Shown in pieces: positions 40,734 through 48,377 of a DNA stretch of 64,000 nt (positions are counted from its first letter, which is position 1; each line of letters opens with the position of its first letter). The translations under genes were made by a program, and so were the position numbers. Source of the DNA: Arcticibacter tournemirensis (GTDB lineage: Bacteria > Bacteroidota > Bacteroidia > Sphingobacteriales > Sphingobacteriaceae); contig NZ_VFPL01000002.1 in the NCBI RefSeq assembly GCF_006716645.1, forward strand, positions 1 to 64,000. Direction: 5' to 3'. Under the pieces are notes generated by a model. The model was given only the letters and a program-made list of their open reading frames with translations. It was not told the origin of the DNA and ran no database searches.

Positions 40734-42161
40734 TTAACTCATCTTGAGTTTCTTCTGAATATCCTGAACGTAATTCTTAAACTTCTTGTCGGTATCGATG
40801 AGGTCTTCTACCGTTTGACAGGCGTAAATAACAGTGGAGTGATCACGACCGCCGAAGAACTGACCAATAGATTTAAGGGATGTTTTTGTAAGGCTCTTTG
40901 CCAGATACATTGATATTTGACGTGCCTGTACGATCTCTCTCTTACGGGTTTTCGATTTTACCATTTCCACGGGTACTTCAAAGTACTCGCAAACAAGCTT
41001 CTGAATATATTCCATCGAGATCTCGCGGGAGGTGTTCTTAATGAAATTCTTCAGCATCGACTTCGCCAGAGCCAGATCTATTTCTTTTTTATTGAGTGTA
41101 GATTGAGCCAGAAGAGATACCATCGCACCTTCAAGTTCACGTACATTATTGTCAATGTTGTGAGCTACATATTCAATTACTTCCCCAGGCAACTCTATCC
41201 CGTCAGAATACATCTTCTTCTTCAGGATAGCCATGCGTGTTTCAAGATCAGGAACCTGCAGGTCAGCTGAAAGTCCCCATTTAAAACGACTCAACAGACG
41301 TTCTTCCAGACCCGCAAGATCTTTAGGAGCCTTATCAGATGTAAGGATCACTTGCTTGCCCGACTGGTGGAGATGATTAAATACATGGAAAAAGATATCC
41401 TGTGTTTTTTCTTTACCGGCAAAATTATGCACATCATCCATGATGATCACATCCATCGCCTGGTAGAAATTAACAAAGTCGTTAATTGTATTGTTCTTCA
41501 GCGAATCTACAAACTGCTGACAGAACTTCTCGCAGGAAACATAGATCACCAGCTTATCAGGACTAGTTCTCTTAATTTCATTGCCTATAGCCTGTGCAAG
41601 GTGAGTCTTTCCAAGCCCCACACCTCCGTACAACATCAGGGGATTAAACGAAGTTCCACCTGGCTTTGCAGCTACAGCATATCCGGCCGAGCGTGCAAGG
41701 CGGTTACAGTCACCCTCAATAAAGTTTTCGAAACAATAATTGGGGTTGAGCTGAGGATCTACCTGGAGTTTCTTCAGCCCCGGAATAACAAACGGATTCT
41801 TGATATCTTTATTTAATGCTACCGGTACCGGGATAGACTGACGTTTACCTTCAGCTCCGTTTCCATTGGACGGCATATTCGTTGTGTAAGGCTTATTATT
41901 GGAAGACTTTTCAACAACTATGTTATATTCAAGCCTGCCTTCTTCTCCGAGCTGCTTCTTTACAGTTTTGCGTAAAAGGCCAACATAATGCTCTTCGAGC
42001 CACTCATAAAAAAATAAACTTGGCACCTGTATAGTGAGTACATTTCCTTCCAATCGCAAAGCTTTTATCGGCTCAAACCAAGTCTTGAAACTCTGAGCCG
42101 GAATATTGTCTTTTATGATCTGAAGACAGTGACTCCATACGTTTGTACAAGTTCTTTCCAT
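40734..42161 (-). CDS. dnaA: Chromosomal replication initiator DnaA
   Basis: The ATG at 42161 gives 475 residues and begins with the conserved domain I start MERTCTNVWSHCLQIIKDN; a longer in-frame start is possible but adds nonconserved residues. Domain III is AAA+ with Walker A (GGVGLGKTHLAQ), Walker B (VIIMDDVHNF) and the arginine-finger region (LLSRFKWGL). Domain IV has the DnaA signature ARQISMYLAKSLTKTSLKSI with GGRDHSTVIYA, which contacts DnaA boxes. It is not next to dnaN or recF here, and I see no cluster of TTATCCACA boxes in the 107-bp upstream gap. Confidence 0.97.
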   Translation of the reverse strand: MERTCTNVWSHCLQIIKDNIPAQSFKTWFEPIKALRLEGNVLTIQVPSLFFYEWLEEHYVGLLRKTVKKQLGEEGRLEYNIVVEKSSNNKPYTTNMPSNGNGAEGKRQSIPVPVALNKDIKNPFVIPGLKKLQVDPQLNPNYCFENFIEGDCNRLARSAGYAVAAKPGGTSFNPLMLYGGVGLGKTHLAQAIGNEIKRTSPDKLVIYVSCEKFCQQFVDSLKNNTINDFVNFYQAMDVIIMDDVHNFAGKEKTQDIFFHVFNHLHQSGKQVILTSDKAPKDLAGLEERLLSRFKWGLSADLQVPDLETRMAILKKKMYSDGIELPGEVIEYVAHNIDNNVRELEGAMVSLLAQSTLNKKEIDLALAKSMLKNFIKNTSREISMEYIQKLVCEYFEVPVEMVKSKTRKREIVQARQISMYLAKSLTKTSLKSIGQFFGGRDHSTVIYACQTVEDLIDTDKKFKNYVQDIQKKLKMS

Positions 42162-42268
42162 ATTAATTATTACTAAGAATTTGATTTCCAACCAGTGCTG
42201 AACCGAAATTACCTACCGGTTTGGAACATCGAATATTCTAAAAATATTCTGCTTTTTAAACTAATTTT

Positions 42269-43192
42269 TCAAATATCTTTAACTGGCTCAACAGCAGAAG
42301 AATAAGCTATTTTACCTGTTTTTTTCCTTTCAAACACAAAATCAAGCCGCCCCAGGTTGATTCCGCCGAAGCCCACCTGGTTAATCAGAGTTTCGTTTCC
42401 CGAAAGATTTTTAACTCTGTCTGGATGATCTAAAAACGTGTGCGTATGCCCTCCGATAATGAGGTCAATATGCTTTGTAGCAGCAGCAAGTACAACGTCA
42501 GAAACTCTGTTATCTTCATATTTATACCCCAAATGCGACAGACACACTATCAAGTCACACTTCTCTTCATTCTTCAGAAGATCTTCCATTTCCCTCGCTT
42601 TTTGTACCGGATCGAGATATATGGTATTGCCATATTGCTGTTTGTTTACCAAACCGGTAAGCTGGATACAGAGTCCGAAAACACCAATCTTTAATCCACC
42701 TTTCCTGAACACCTGAAAGGCTTTTGTCTTTCCTTTTAAGACAGTATCCGAGAAGTCGTAATTTGCTGTCAGTATCGGAAAGTTAGCGTGAGGTAACTGC
42801 TTATGAAATCCCTCCACCCCATTGTCGAAATCATGATTACCCATGGTTGCCGCATCATAGCCCATCATGCTCATCATTTTTAATTCGAGCTCCCCTCCAT
42901 AATAATTAAAATAGGGCGTTCCCTGAAAAATGTCGCCGGCATCAAACAACAGGACATGCTCTTCTTCCTTCCTGATCTTATTTATAAGAGCAGCCCTTCT
43001 GGCCACGCCACCACGTCCGGGATAGTTACGGTCATCCATAGGAAAAGGATCAATACGGCTATGAACGTCATTTGTATGCAGGATGGTAATCTTTACACCT
43101 GCATCTTTGGCGTACACACTACCCGACCTTAAACCCAGCGCAACTAAAGCCGACCCTGCAAGCGTATTTTTTATAAAGTTCCTTCTATCCAT
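42269..43192 (-). CDS. Tat-exported metallophosphatase, 5'-nucleotidase N-terminal domain
   Basis: This 307-residue protein starts with a twin-arginine signal (DRRNFIKNTLAGSALVALGL). The calcineurin-like fold has all metal sites: LHTNDVHSR, LFDAGDIFQGTPY, TMGNHDFDNG and GGHTHTFLDHP. This corresponds to the catalytic half of UshA/5'-nucleotidases. The C-terminal substrate-binding half is encoded by the adjacent upstream gene, which ends 11 bp before this start. The pair probably hydrolyses nucleotides or UDP-sugars in the periplasm. Confidence 0.9.
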   Translation of the reverse strand: MDRRNFIKNTLAGSALVALGLRSGSVYAKDAGVKITILHTNDVHSRIDPFPMDDRNYPGRGGVARRAALINKIRKEEEHVLLFDAGDIFQGTPYFNYYGGELELKMMSMMGYDAATMGNHDFDNGVEGFHKQLPHANFPILTANYDFSDTVLKGKTKAFQVFRKGGLKIGVFGLCIQLTGLVNKQQYGNTIYLDPVQKAREMEDLLKNEEKCDLIVCLSHLGYKYEDNRVSDVVLAAATKHIDLIIGGHTHTFLDHPDRVKNLSGNETLINQVGFGGINLGRLDFVFERKKTGKIAYSSAVEPVKDI

Positions 43193-43203
43193 CGCTGCGC
43201 CAA

Positions 43204-43980
43204 TTACTTTTTTATTATCCGGCCATCAAGTTTCGGATCAACCTGTGTTCCCGCTGCATTCTTCTCTTTCAGATACTCAAACAATGCATCCCTTTGTTTA
43301 ATTTGAGATTCCACACGCTTCAGCGCCTTTTTGTATACATCTGCCTTATCTCCGCCGTTTGCAATGTAGTCGCTGGTAAGAACAATATATTGTTTATTGA
43401 TATTAAATGGCTGTCCGCCAATCTGAATATCAACAGCCTGGTTGTTATCTATTTTATAGGTTGCTCCGGAAATGGGATCTCCTCCACCTGCGGCCATATA
43501 ATTAAAGAGATCAAGAGTGCTTTGACCATCCAGCGTAACAGTTACAAGATAATTCTCGAAGGGCATTAACTCGAATATGTTAAAGACTTTCAGCTTTCCC
43601 GCTGGAAGGGGCGATCTTAATCCAAAGTAATTTGTGTGGGCAAAATCAAACTCCAAATGATGTTGCTTTCCCACTTCAAACATCGCATCAGTAACCAGGT
43701 TATTGAGCCGGCCTTCTGGTTTTCCCCTTGTTATCACAGATGATGAAAGAGCAATCACATCGTTCATCTGTGAATCCAGTTTCATTTTGTATGGGCGATA
43801 AAAAGCGAGTAAGGAAGTATCAGTAGGAAGACTGTCAGCAATTGGATACAAGCGCCCTGCTGATCCTGCCTGATATAGCCTGGGGCTGCATCCTGTGATA
43901 TACAACAAAGGGACAAGGATCAGAGAATACATCATCTGCCTCAATGAGCGCAAAGGAAACTGAGAAGCGGGCCTTGACAT
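43204..43980 (-). CDS. 5'-nucleotidase C-terminal domain lipoprotein
   Basis: This 258-residue protein has a lipobox (LLYITGCSPR). The 5_nucleotid_C domain has LNNLVTDAMFEVGK, the FELMPFENYLVTVTLDG strand and YIVLTSDYIANGGDKADVYK. This domain normally follows the metallophosphatase domain in one chain and supplies the base-stacking residues. Here it is a separate, membrane-anchored subunit 11 bp upstream of the catalytic gene. Splitting of this enzyme is seen in other Bacteroidota. Confidence 0.9.
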   Translation of the reverse strand: MSRPASQFPLRSLRQMMYSLILVPLLYITGCSPRLYQAGSAGRLYPIADSLPTDTSLLAFYRPYKMKLDSQMNDVIALSSSVITRGKPEGRLNNLVTDAMFEVGKQHHLEFDFAHTNYFGLRSPLPAGKLKVFNIFELMPFENYLVTVTLDGQSTLDLFNYMAAGGGDPISGATYKIDNNQAVDIQIGGQPFNINKQYIVLTSDYIANGGDKADVYKKALKRVESQIKQRDALFEYLKEKNAAGTQVDPKLDGRIIKK

Positions 43981-44029
43981 TAATTTAGTTGTAACGGGTC
44001 TTTGAACAGTATTCTAATACGACGACTAA

Positions 44030-44563
44030 TCAAAAAAGTTTCTGAATATCCTGCCTTAAAATTTCGAGTGCTGTATCGTACGGGTTCTCTTCCAGAGATG
44101 CCAGATGCGTTAACACTATCTTGCTCATATCCAGAGACGTGGCATCAGGGGGTAGCGTTTTGGCCACATTGTTTATCATAGTAAGGGTTTCTTCTTTGAT
44201 CCGCTTTACTACCGACCATGCGGCGCTGCTTACATAGATCTGCTGTGAGATGTTATGCTGATATTCATTCCTGACCTCGGCAATAAGTATCTGCTGCAAT
44301 TCCTGGATAGTAATTCCGTTGGCGTGGTTACGTAATAGTAAACTGGAGGGGTTTATTCGCTCCACAAAGATCACTACGCGTTCGTAAGCCTGAAGACGTA
44401 AAGGAAGAGTTGTTTCAAGCGCGGCCTTTTTAAGCTCCAGTAATTTTAATCCCTGAGCACGTTCAATAACCGGCCTTAGGGTTAGATATACTACTAAGAA
44501 TATCAGCGAGCCAGAGACTGTAAACTTAATAATATCTATAAAAAACGCAGTTACCCATTCCAT
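44030..44563 (-). CDS. Membrane-anchored protein of unknown function
   Basis: This 177-residue protein has one N-terminal transmembrane helix (about residues 7-30, IDIIKFTVSGSLIFLVVYLT). A mostly helical cytoplasmic part contains LRLQAYERVVIFVERINPSS, EIRNEYQHNISQQIYVS-like helices and a conserved-looking C-terminus ENPYDTALEILRQDIQKLF. I believe similar proteins are common in Bacteroidota (DUF7935-like), but I cannot assign a role. It precedes the split nucleotidase genes by 49 bp on the same strand. Confidence 0.75.
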   Translation of the reverse strand: MEWVTAFFIDIIKFTVSGSLIFLVVYLTLRPVIERAQGLKLLELKKAALETTLPLRLQAYERVVIFVERINPSSLLLRNHANGITIQELQQILIAEVRNEYQHNISQQIYVSSAAWSVVKRIKEETLTMINNVAKTLPPDATSLDMSKIVLTHLASLEENPYDTALEILRQDIQKLF

Positions 44564-44625
44564 ATCCGTTTTGTTGTTAAAGAGTCAAATCAATAGAGGC
44601 CCTGCAAAAATGAGAATTATCGCTG

Positions 44626-44633
44626 TATATTTG
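44626..44633 (+). promoter_or_regulatory. Possible -7 element of the IscA-type gene
   Basis: TATATTTG matches TAnnTTTG exactly, 23 nt before the ATG at 44657. The -33 position holds TGC instead of TTG, so support is moderate. Confidence 0.5.
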
Positions 44634-44656
44634 TTATAAAAGAAAAAGAAATAAGC

Positions 44657-45004
44657 ATGGAGGTTACAAATCTGCAGATACCTGTTTCTTTAACAGAGGG
44701 TGCGAAGAAAGAGCTTAAAAAGTTAAAGGATCAGCAGGAGCTCGGTGAAGAATTCGGTGTACGATTAGGCGTAGAAGGTGGTGGATGTGCCGGAATGAAT
44801 TACATACTCGGCTTTGATCAGAAAAAAGAAGGGGATGACGAGTTTATTGTTGACGGCATAAAGGTATTTATGCATAAAGCACATGGCTTGTACCTGGCTG
44901 GGATGGAAGTAGATTTCCAGAATGGGTTAAACGCCCGCGGGTTTACATTTAACAACCCAAATGCATCGAAGACCTGCGGTTGCGGTACTTCATTTTCAGT
45001 ATAG
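44657..45004 (+). CDS. HesB/IscA-type iron-sulfur assembly protein
   Basis: This 115-residue protein has the three conserved cysteines of A-type Fe-S carriers: Cys44 in GGGCAGMNYI, and Cys107 and Cys109 in KTCGCGTSFSV. It accepts or delivers iron-sulfur clusters in the cytoplasm. Whether it is IscA, ErpA or SufA cannot be decided from this short sequence; no isc or suf genes are next to it. Its length fits the family. Confidence 0.93.
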   Translation: MEVTNLQIPVSLTEGAKKELKKLKDQQELGEEFGVRLGVEGGGCAGMNYILGFDQKKEGDDEFIVDGIKVFMHKAHGLYLAGMEVDFQNGLNARGFTFNNPNASKTCGCGTSFSV

Positions 45005-45028
45005 TAAACAGTTTACAAATTTTTAATG

Positions 45029-45059
45029 AGGGTTCCTGGATGATTAATCAAGGGGCCCT
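45029..45059. terminator. Hairpin between convergent iscA-type and porP-type genes
   Basis: AGGGTTCC (45029-45036) pairs with GGGGCCCT (45052-45059) with two G-U pairs, and the inner TGATTAATCA is itself palindromic. There is no clear T-run, so a terminator role is only suggested by the convergent position. Confidence 0.4.
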
Positions 45060-45094
45060 TCGTTATTATACAGACACTGAAGTTGCCGCCAATC

Positions 45095-46042
45095 CTATTT
45101 TCCCTGATTAGCTGGCGTAAGCTTTATAATATTCAGTGGAAGCTGGAATCCAATTTCAAAACTTCCTCCTGTATCTTCGCCCAGTGCCGCTAACTGGCTT
45201 GAATAAAAGCCATGAAAGAAAACCCTGTTTTCAATATTCAGTTCGAAACCCAGCGTCGTACTTTTGCTGCTATGATACATTCCAACTAGTGAAATAAGGT
45301 TATTAGGAAATTTAATTGCAGTACCAAGGTCCCACAGGTTGTTAAATCCACGCGCTCCACGTATATATAACTTAGGCTCGAGAGCCACCATATCGTTATC
45401 TTTCCCCATATTGTAAGCCACAGACAAAAAGTAAGTAGAGCCATCGGCAGAATTACTGATGTCCTTTTTCAAAAACTTTTTCAGGTTTGGCAACGCTCCC
45501 TGTAATGTAAGCTTGTCGCTGATATAAGCGATTCCAAAATCCCCGTCGAGATATGCCTTACGTTCGTTATAACGGGCAGCCGATATATCATTCGGCGCGG
45601 CAATTACACTTCCATCATCCAGACGTTCAATCAACGCACCTACAGAAAGACCAAAATGAACACTCCGCTTTTCGCCGTTTAATGGCAAATGATATGCATA
45701 ACTTCCCATTACCCGGGTGCGTCTGATTAATCCCGCTTTATCATTATAAAGATTAAGCCCCACCCCAACCTTTTCTTTTATCTTATAATCAGCAGTAAAC
45801 GACTGAGTTACCGGAGAGCCCGGTATTGCACGCCACTGATTACGATAGTCGAGATTAACTATCAAATTCTCACTCATTCCTGCCAATGCAGGGTTTCCTA
45901 CATATTGATTCTGATAATATTGTGTCGCGAGAGGTGTTATTTGCGCTGCAGTTTGCGACAGTTGCATAAATCCGCAGACAAAAACAAGTCCCGTCAGTTG
46001 TATTATTCTCCAATGTGTCTGTTTCTTTATTTTCTGTATCAT
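45095..46042 (-). CDS. PorP/SprF-family type IX secretion outer-membrane protein
   Basis: The ATG at 46042 gives 315 residues; the upstream extension would come from the insertion sequence and is rejected. A signal peptide ends near QTAAQ. The family opening ITPLATQYYQNQYVGNPALA is followed by LDYRNQWRAIPGSPVTQSFT, which is diagnostic. The rest is an outer-membrane beta barrel. PorP/SprF proteins work with the type IX secretion system, often to export or anchor the large adhesin encoded beside them. It is the last gene of the run that includes the CHU_C protein and the giant repeat protein, but an IS982 element now lies 32 bp upstream. Confidence 0.93.
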   Translation of the reverse strand: MIQKIKKQTHWRIIQLTGLVFVCGFMQLSQTAAQITPLATQYYQNQYVGNPALAGMSENLIVNLDYRNQWRAIPGSPVTQSFTADYKIKEKVGVGLNLYNDKAGLIRRTRVMGSYAYHLPLNGEKRSVHFGLSVGALIERLDDGSVIAAPNDISAARYNERKAYLDGDFGIAYISDKLTLQGALPNLKKFLKKDISNSADGSTYFLSVAYNMGKDNDMVALEPKLYIRGARGFNNLWDLGTAIKFPNNLISLVGMYHSSKSTTLGFELNIENRVFFHGFYSSQLAALGEDTGGSFEIGFQLPLNIIKLTPANQGK

Positions 46043-46067
46043 ATAGACAATGATTTTCCCTGATTTC

Positions 46068-46074
46068 TTACTTA
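46068..46074. repeat. Target-site duplication TTACTTA, left copy
   Basis: TTACTTA borders the left terminal inverted repeat of the insertion sequence; the identical right copy is at 47111-47117. A 7-bp duplication is in the range known for IS982. Confidence 0.85.
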
Positions 46075-47110
46075 ACCCGTTGTGCGGTTTAAGCGGCAAG
46101 GGCATGTTTTAAGTGATTAATGGGTTTGTTGTTTTTGAAATTGATCAACTGCAGAACGGCTACGCCACTTATCTTTGAACACATCCTTGTGAAGAGCCCG
46201 CTGAGCGATTTTGCATAATTCCTTTTGATGTAAAGGTGGTCGCAAAGCTGAGAAAACAGAGTTTCCACTCTCTTGCGGACGTATCGGTAAGAAGGATTCC
46301 AGAGCGTTGTTCTTTTCTTCATATTATTCCTTAAAGGGGTGATTAACCGAATCCTGTCCTGTTCAAAAAGAGTGGTTTGATAGGGCAGGGATAAATATCC
46401 TTTATCTGCAATTAATTCACATTCATTTAGTTCCAGATTTTCAAGCTGGCTGAGATAGTGTACATCATGTACATTAGCAGCCGTTATTCCCATTGATACC
46501 GGAACACCGGCTTTCGAAATAATCAGTTGCATTTTGAAGCCGTAATAATGCAGCCTGTGAGATGCATGATACCCTCTGGAAGGTTGTACATGCAAATCTT
46601 CTCTGCAAATGCTGGTCCTGGAAATCCTTACATTCTGACAAATAGGAACAGGTACCGAATCTATAATAAACTGGCGGTTATCGGGATTGATTATTTCCGA
46701 TATAGGTTGAGCCACCAGGGCAATATAATCCTGAAGTCTCTTTCGCCTTCTGTTGTAATTAGACCGGTCTATTAAATTAGGAAACTCCCCGCTATATTCT
46801 GTTCTAAGTTTAGAAAACAGCAGGTTTTCCGAGTCAATACCCAGTGCTTCGGAAGTAATAGACAAAGCAACTATCTCTATATCTGACAGTTTTGGCAAAT
46901 TCCTGTACTTGAAGAAGTTGCCATCCGCTAACATATATTCTGTCAAAGCAAGTTTGCTAATCTCAAGAATCTTATCGAAATTGGTCTTTAAGTTGTGCAT
47001 GTAAGAAAATGTCGAATACTTTCTTAATTTACTGCTTATCAGTAACGTGCACAACTTTATTCCTTCTTCTTTTTTCATTTATTTACTTTTACTCAAACCG
47101 CACAACGGGT
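46075..47110 (-). mobile_element. IS982-family insertion sequence
   Basis: 1,036 bp long, bounded by 16-nt perfect terminal inverted repeats ACCCGTTGTGCGGTTT (46075-46090 and 47095-47110), with similarity running on a few bases. The ends beginning ACCC, the length and the transposase all fit IS982. Intact 7-bp target duplications on both sides and undamaged ends point to a recent insertion. It lies between the CHU_C gene and the porP/sprF-like gene and does not break either coding sequence. Confidence 0.92.
46089..47000 (-). CDS. IS982-family DDE transposase
   Basis: The ATG at 47000 gives 303 residues, normal for IS982; a longer frame to 47078 adds residues without family likeness. The DDE residues lie in QFIIDSVPVPIC (first Asp), CELIADKGYLSLPYQ (second Asp) and YVRKRVETLFSQLCDHLYIK (Glu). 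The gene is uninterrupted, and its stop codon overlaps the inner end of the left terminal repeat. The element is probably still able to move. Confidence 0.93.
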   Translation of the reverse strand: MHNLKTNFDKILEISKLALTEYMLADGNFFKYRNLPKLSDIEIVALSITSEALGIDSENLLFSKLRTEYSGEFPNLIDRSNYNRRRKRLQDYIALVAQPISEIINPDNRQFIIDSVPVPICQNVRISRTSICREDLHVQPSRGYHASHRLHYYGFKMQLIISKAGVPVSMGITAANVHDVHYLSQLENLELNECELIADKGYLSLPYQTTLFEQDRIRLITPLRNNMKKRTTLWNPSYRYVRKRVETLFSQLCDHLYIKRNYAKSLSGLFTRMCSKISGVAVLQLINFKNNKPINHLKHALAA

Positions 47111-47117
47111 TTACTTA
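47111..47117. repeat. Target-site duplication TTACTTA, right copy
   Basis: Identical to 46068-46074. The following CHU_C stop codon begins at 47122, so the duplication ends just short of that gene. Confidence 0.85.
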
Positions 47118-47119
47118 TA

Positions 47120-48340
47120 CTATTCTTTGACCACCGAAATAAAACCTGTCATTTTATTTTTCCCTGAATCGATCGACAAAACGTAATAAAAAGTATCTTC
47201 AGGAACAGGAACGCCATTAAAAGTTGCATCCCAGGTATTATTATATCCGTTCTGGCTAAACACAACCCGGCCAGCCCTGTCAAAAATCTTAACTTCGTTA
47301 TTAGGGTACAGGTCAATATTTTTAACGATCCATACGTCATTTACCCCATCGCTGTTAGGGGTCACCATGTTGTTGGCAACAAGCGTTTTATAGTCGTTTA
47401 CTACGTTAATTACAATACTTTGTGTAACGCTACATCCCGCGCCGTTATTGACTATTACTTTGTAAGTAGTGGTTTTTACCGGTCTTACTACAATGGAAGA
47501 ATCTGTAGTGTGACCACCAATTAATCCTTCACTGACATCCCAGAGATAAGTCGTTCCGCCATTCGCTGTTAAAACCACTTCATCTCCCAGTGATAAGTTT
47601 TCTCCTTTGTCGGCTAAGATCTTCCCATTAGGTGCCTGAACCACCTTAACTGTAACAGGATCTGAAATAGTGGAAATTCCATTTGCAAGAACAGTTTGCA
47701 CTGAGTAGTCACCGTTATCTATCACCGTTAACTCTCTCTGGGTTGCTCCCTGCAACTGAACTCCATTTCTGTACCATTGCCATGAAGAGGCCAAGACCGT
47801 GCTCAGCGTTACCGACGATCCTTTACAAAAAGTGGTACTACCTGATGCAATTACGGGAGGGATAACAAAGCCCGAAGATACAGCTGTAACGTCCGAGACG
47901 TTAACAGCGTCGCTGAAAAGCTGACTTACATACTTATCGTACGCATTTGAGATACTTCCGCTAGCGAGCAGATAATCTTTGTAATTATTGCTCCCAGTGG
48001 TGTTCGTGTAAGCCAGATTGAGCGAAGATGCATTATTCCCATTTAATTCCGTATTTAAAAAGTCGAGAGCCATCGTTCCACGAAAAAGCACGGGGCTGCT
48101 AAAATGATATATCCGGGTGATACTATTATACTGCGGCCACGAAACCGGGGAATTACCTCTTAAGACAGTGAGGTTTTTAAGTTCAAAATCTACAGACGGA
48201 ATAAGAGATAAGCCATCGGTACTAAAAAGTGTACCGCTTTTAATATAGACTCCCTGCCCGTCTGCCTTGAGCTGTGCTCTCGCGTCCTTATTTAAGGAAA
48301 CCGCCATCACACAGACCATAAATACAATCAGTTTCTTCAT
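47120..48340 (-). CDS. Secreted protein with type B (CHU_C) T9SS sorting domain
   Basis: The ATG at 48340 gives 406 residues and starts with a good signal peptide (MKKLIVFMVCVMAVSLNKDA). The middle holds two Ig/PKD-like domains at about 160-310 (TFCKGSSVTLSTVLASSWQW, then EVVLTANGGTTYLWDVSEG). The last 85 residues are the gliding-motility-associated C-terminal domain: NNMVTPNSDGVNDVWIVKNI, EVKIFDRAGRVVFSQNGYNN, FYYVLSI and MTGFISVVKE. This domain sends proteins through the type IX secretion system. It is followed, beyond the IS, by a PorP/SprF gene, its usual partner. It overlaps no other gene and follows the thioredoxin-like gene by 37 bp. Confidence 0.93.
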   Translation of the reverse strand: MKKLIVFMVCVMAVSLNKDARAQLKADGQGVYIKSGTLFSTDGLSLIPSVDFELKNLTVLRGNSPVSWPQYNSITRIYHFSSPVLFRGTMALDFLNTELNGNNASSLNLAYTNTTGSNNYKDYLLASGSISNAYDKYVSQLFSDAVNVSDVTAVSSGFVIPPVIASGSTTFCKGSSVTLSTVLASSWQWYRNGVQLQGATQRELTVIDNGDYSVQTVLANGISTISDPVTVKVVQAPNGKILADKGENLSLGDEVVLTANGGTTYLWDVSEGLIGGHTTDSSIVVRPVKTTTYKVIVNNGAGCSVTQSIVINVVNDYKTLVANNMVTPNSDGVNDVWIVKNIDLYPNNEVKIFDRAGRVVFSQNGYNNTWDATFNGVPVPEDTFYYVLSIDSGKNKMTGFISVVKE

Positions 48341-48377
48341 TTTATTAGTTATAAATCTGTCCTGCCTTCGCATTCTC

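Noticed and set aside
42162-42268. Replication origin next to dnaA
   Set aside because: No cluster of DnaA boxes or A+T-rich 13-mers could be found in this short gap.
46043-46105. Longer N-terminus of the PorP/SprF protein reaching into the IS element
   Set aside because: The added residues are encoded partly by the terminal repeat of the insertion; the ATG at 46042 is followed directly by a proper signal peptide.
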